Source: Isoperla grammatica (lineage: Eukaryota > Arthropoda > Insecta > Plecoptera > Perlodidae). Taken from it: 64,000 nucleotides of DNA. Each line of letters opens with the position of its first letter. Position 1 is the stretch's first letter. Position numbers and translations under genes: made by a program. The stretch is from positions 6,850,001-6,914,000 of the forward strand of contig OX246739.1 of NCBI GenBank assembly GCA_945910005.1, written 5' to 3'. Shown here piece by piece: positions 61,725 through 64,000 of the stretch. The notes below the pieces were generated by a model. That model did no database searches, was not told the origin of the DNA, and worked only from the letters and a program-made list of their open reading frames with translations.

Positions 61725-64000
61725 GTGAGCTTTAGTTTGCTTTAGTTGATATGTTCAAGTGTTGATTCATTTTAGAAATATGTTTCAGCTTCAGTTCAAG
61801 CCGCATATTTCGTTTTTTTTTAATGTATGTATATATGTATATATTTTATTCATTATTGTTGTGCTAATAATTAAGCTAGTTGAAATAATTGGGATTGAGA
61901 ATCACAAACAGTTAGTTATTTGTTTATTACTTTTTCACAGACCGTTATTCAAAACAGTTTATTGTGTGTTCGTTTTGGACCTGCATCCAAACTAATAACA
62001 TGGCTGTACCACGGATGGCTTTTGATAGGTGTAATCAATGATATTAAACGTGTTAACGATTAAAATAATCCTAGTGTAGGTACTTCATTGTTTGATTGGA
62101 CAACAATGTGTTCTGATACAAAAGTACGTTGTTATTAAGCAGGCTACTGGGTTATTTTACCAACTAACTGGACTGTTTGTGTGCTTTAATGTGAATTTCT
62201 ACAACCCTTATAGATCGGTAAAGAAGTCCTACCACCACCGAATAGACGTAATGTAAACGCATTTTAATTATATCAACTGAGAAAGCAGAAGCATGCGTTT
62301 CTCCTCAAAGCCCTCTCCACTCAGTTCAACAAGCAACAGCGCGTGCTTCTAGTGGCAAGCTCTGGTTTAGCTTCTTGCGGCACCCTCGCACTCGACATAG
62401 GTGGCAGCGGCGGGGAACCAACATATTATTCCCTGCATCGTGTCAGAGGTTTGAACGTAGTCATATCTGCTCATGCTGCTCGTATTATAACTTACCATAC
62501 ATACATTTAGGAACAAGGAAGCATAATTACATTAGAATCCTTCAGTTAGTAAATTATTGTGGTGTTTTTAGACGAAAATGAAAACCGTACTTTCTTGTGT
62601 ATGTTAGACTGGCATAGATACGTTGGCCTGCGATCTCATTTGTCAAGTTACATGCTCGGTTTAGATCCATCATGTCAAACAAAAAGCACGCCATTATTGA
62701 TTTAAAATTGAAACCTTATACTAACATTATTTCAACGTTATTTGTACGATTCCAACTGTTGCACAGGGATAAGAATATTTCTCATGAATCATGACAGAGA
62801 GAAAATAGCTCAGTTTTCTTGGCAAAATAATGGAAACAACGCTTGGCATCTTTTAAAAATTCACCGTACTCAACCCCACATAAATTCATAAAATTATAAC
62901 AAGCAATATAAATGGTATAGTTATGCTAATATAATTCACAACACAAAGACGTTATTTCAAAGTTAACTTATTTGTTAGTAGTGCATAATGTGTGTGAAAA
63001 ATAGTTTAAACGATCCTCAAACACATTTATCAACACAAGTTTCTGCTGTAGATGAGGTTTGATACTGACGTCAACATGACTAAGCCTACGTTAATCGTTA
63101 AGCAAGTTTTGGAAAGCTTCTGAGTGGTTCTGTTAAGCGCATCACTGACACGAGATGTATTTCCACAGGTTCAACCTTAGCCCTCAGGGCTGGAATCCAC
63201 AGCACGGGCTTAAATTTAATCGAGGTTTATTTCAGGCATTGTTTTCATTTTACCACCATTACCGAAGTTCTATAAAAGAAGGTAATAAACGTTTTTCGTT
63301 AAGGTAACTCCTAAAATTTGGCTCTAGTATACTCAGGGTTAATATTGTACCTCCAAATTTGCAATAACTTAAAACAGCTGCAGGATTTTAAAATTACTAC
63401 TCACAGTTAGTAAGCCGGTCTATGGTCAAACTTCCCGTTCAAAAAGTAAAAGTTGAATTCAATAAGTCGGACCAACGTTTAAACAGAAAATGTTAATGAA
63501 ACGCTGGATGCGATTTATTGAGCACAACTTTCGCTTCCAATGTTTCCTTTTAAGACATGCTATACTTTTGCTTCAATTTGAAGAAAACGGACCAATCACA
63601 CGACAGTATCGGTGATAGTACTAATGGCGGTGAGCTGTACCATTCAGCCATCTTGAACTATTTCGACGAACATGGAAACCCACTAAAAATTGATAGCATT
63701 ATCAAAAATGATCTATGATCATACATAACTACGTTGAGTGATTAGTCATTAGGATAACCTGTAAGATAAGTAACTGTACATCTTCCATGTGTGTTTGGTC
63801 TAACTGAGCTCTCTTCCAACTGTTGCCTTCTCTAATATGTTTAGTGATTCGAGAATATTTGGTTCGGCTGCCTGTATGAATGGGCATTCAATGTTTGCTT
63901 CAACGTTTCAAACTTTCTGCATTCAATCTTAAATTCAACTTCTTGAACGGAAAGTTAGACCTGTAGAACGGCTTTTAGTTTCTAAGAAAAATCATTGGTT
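61725..64000 (+). other. Presumed first coding intron, partial; no further exon recognised
   Basis: This stretch begins with the GTGAGC donor of the signal-peptide exon. It is AT-rich with no reading frame that looks like a continuing exon. 62,300-62,480 is locally GC-richer (around ggtggcagcggcggggaacc) but has no recognisable domain or clear tRNA head. A perfect TGACGTCA lies at 63066-63073. Calling it an intron depends on the upstream exon being real. Confidence 0.35.

Overview
This window looks like non-coding DNA from a large, AT-rich animal genome, most probably an arthropod and perhaps an insect. The reasons are tRNA-derived SINEs, decayed retrotransposon ends, long AAT, TC and TGTC microsatellites, many poly-C/poly-G runs, and no gene with a continuous reading frame. 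Nothing suggests a bacterium, virus or plasmid: there are no operons, no closely packed reading frames and no CRISPR array. The exact taxon cannot be read from the sequence.

Layout. 1-5,500 holds a SINE, a near-perfect 145-bp palindrome (836-980) and otherwise unique AT-rich DNA. 5,555-6,007 is an AAT microsatellite field. 6-24 kb has scattered SINEs, a 56-bp tandem duplication at 12.2 kb, C-rich tracts at 19-20 kb, a CpG-rich block near 20.1-20.4 kb, and (TC)n and (TGTC)n arrays at 21.6 and 23.2 kb. 24-40 kb has more SINEs and two decayed non-LTR retrotransposon C-termini (33.0 and 38.1 kb). 41.1-42.5 kb has two CpG-rich blocks with arthropod-type TCAGT initiator words. 50.3 kb has three perfect TGACGTCA (CRE) sites in 108 bp. 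53.8-54.2 kb has a 105-bp tandem duplication overlapping a possible copia-type gag remnant. 55 kb has a tRNA-SINE. 59.2 kb has the most CpG-rich block of the window, followed by the only convincing host coding segment.

That segment is a 64-nt signal-peptide exon at 61,661-61,724 (+). It has an in-frame upstream stop, an A at -3 of its ATG, and a good splice donor in phase 1. It implies that a secreted or cell-surface protein gene starts near the right edge and continues beyond the window. The CpG-rich block 2.4 kb upstream may be its promoter or leader exon; this is inference. Most of the window would then be the upstream intergenic or regulatory territory of that gene, or introns of another gene.

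I found no clear new biological system. The items most worth a second look are the signal-peptide exon and its possible promoter, the excess of perfect CRE sites (nine in 64 kb), the palindromic element, the SINE families, and several two-copy tandem duplications.
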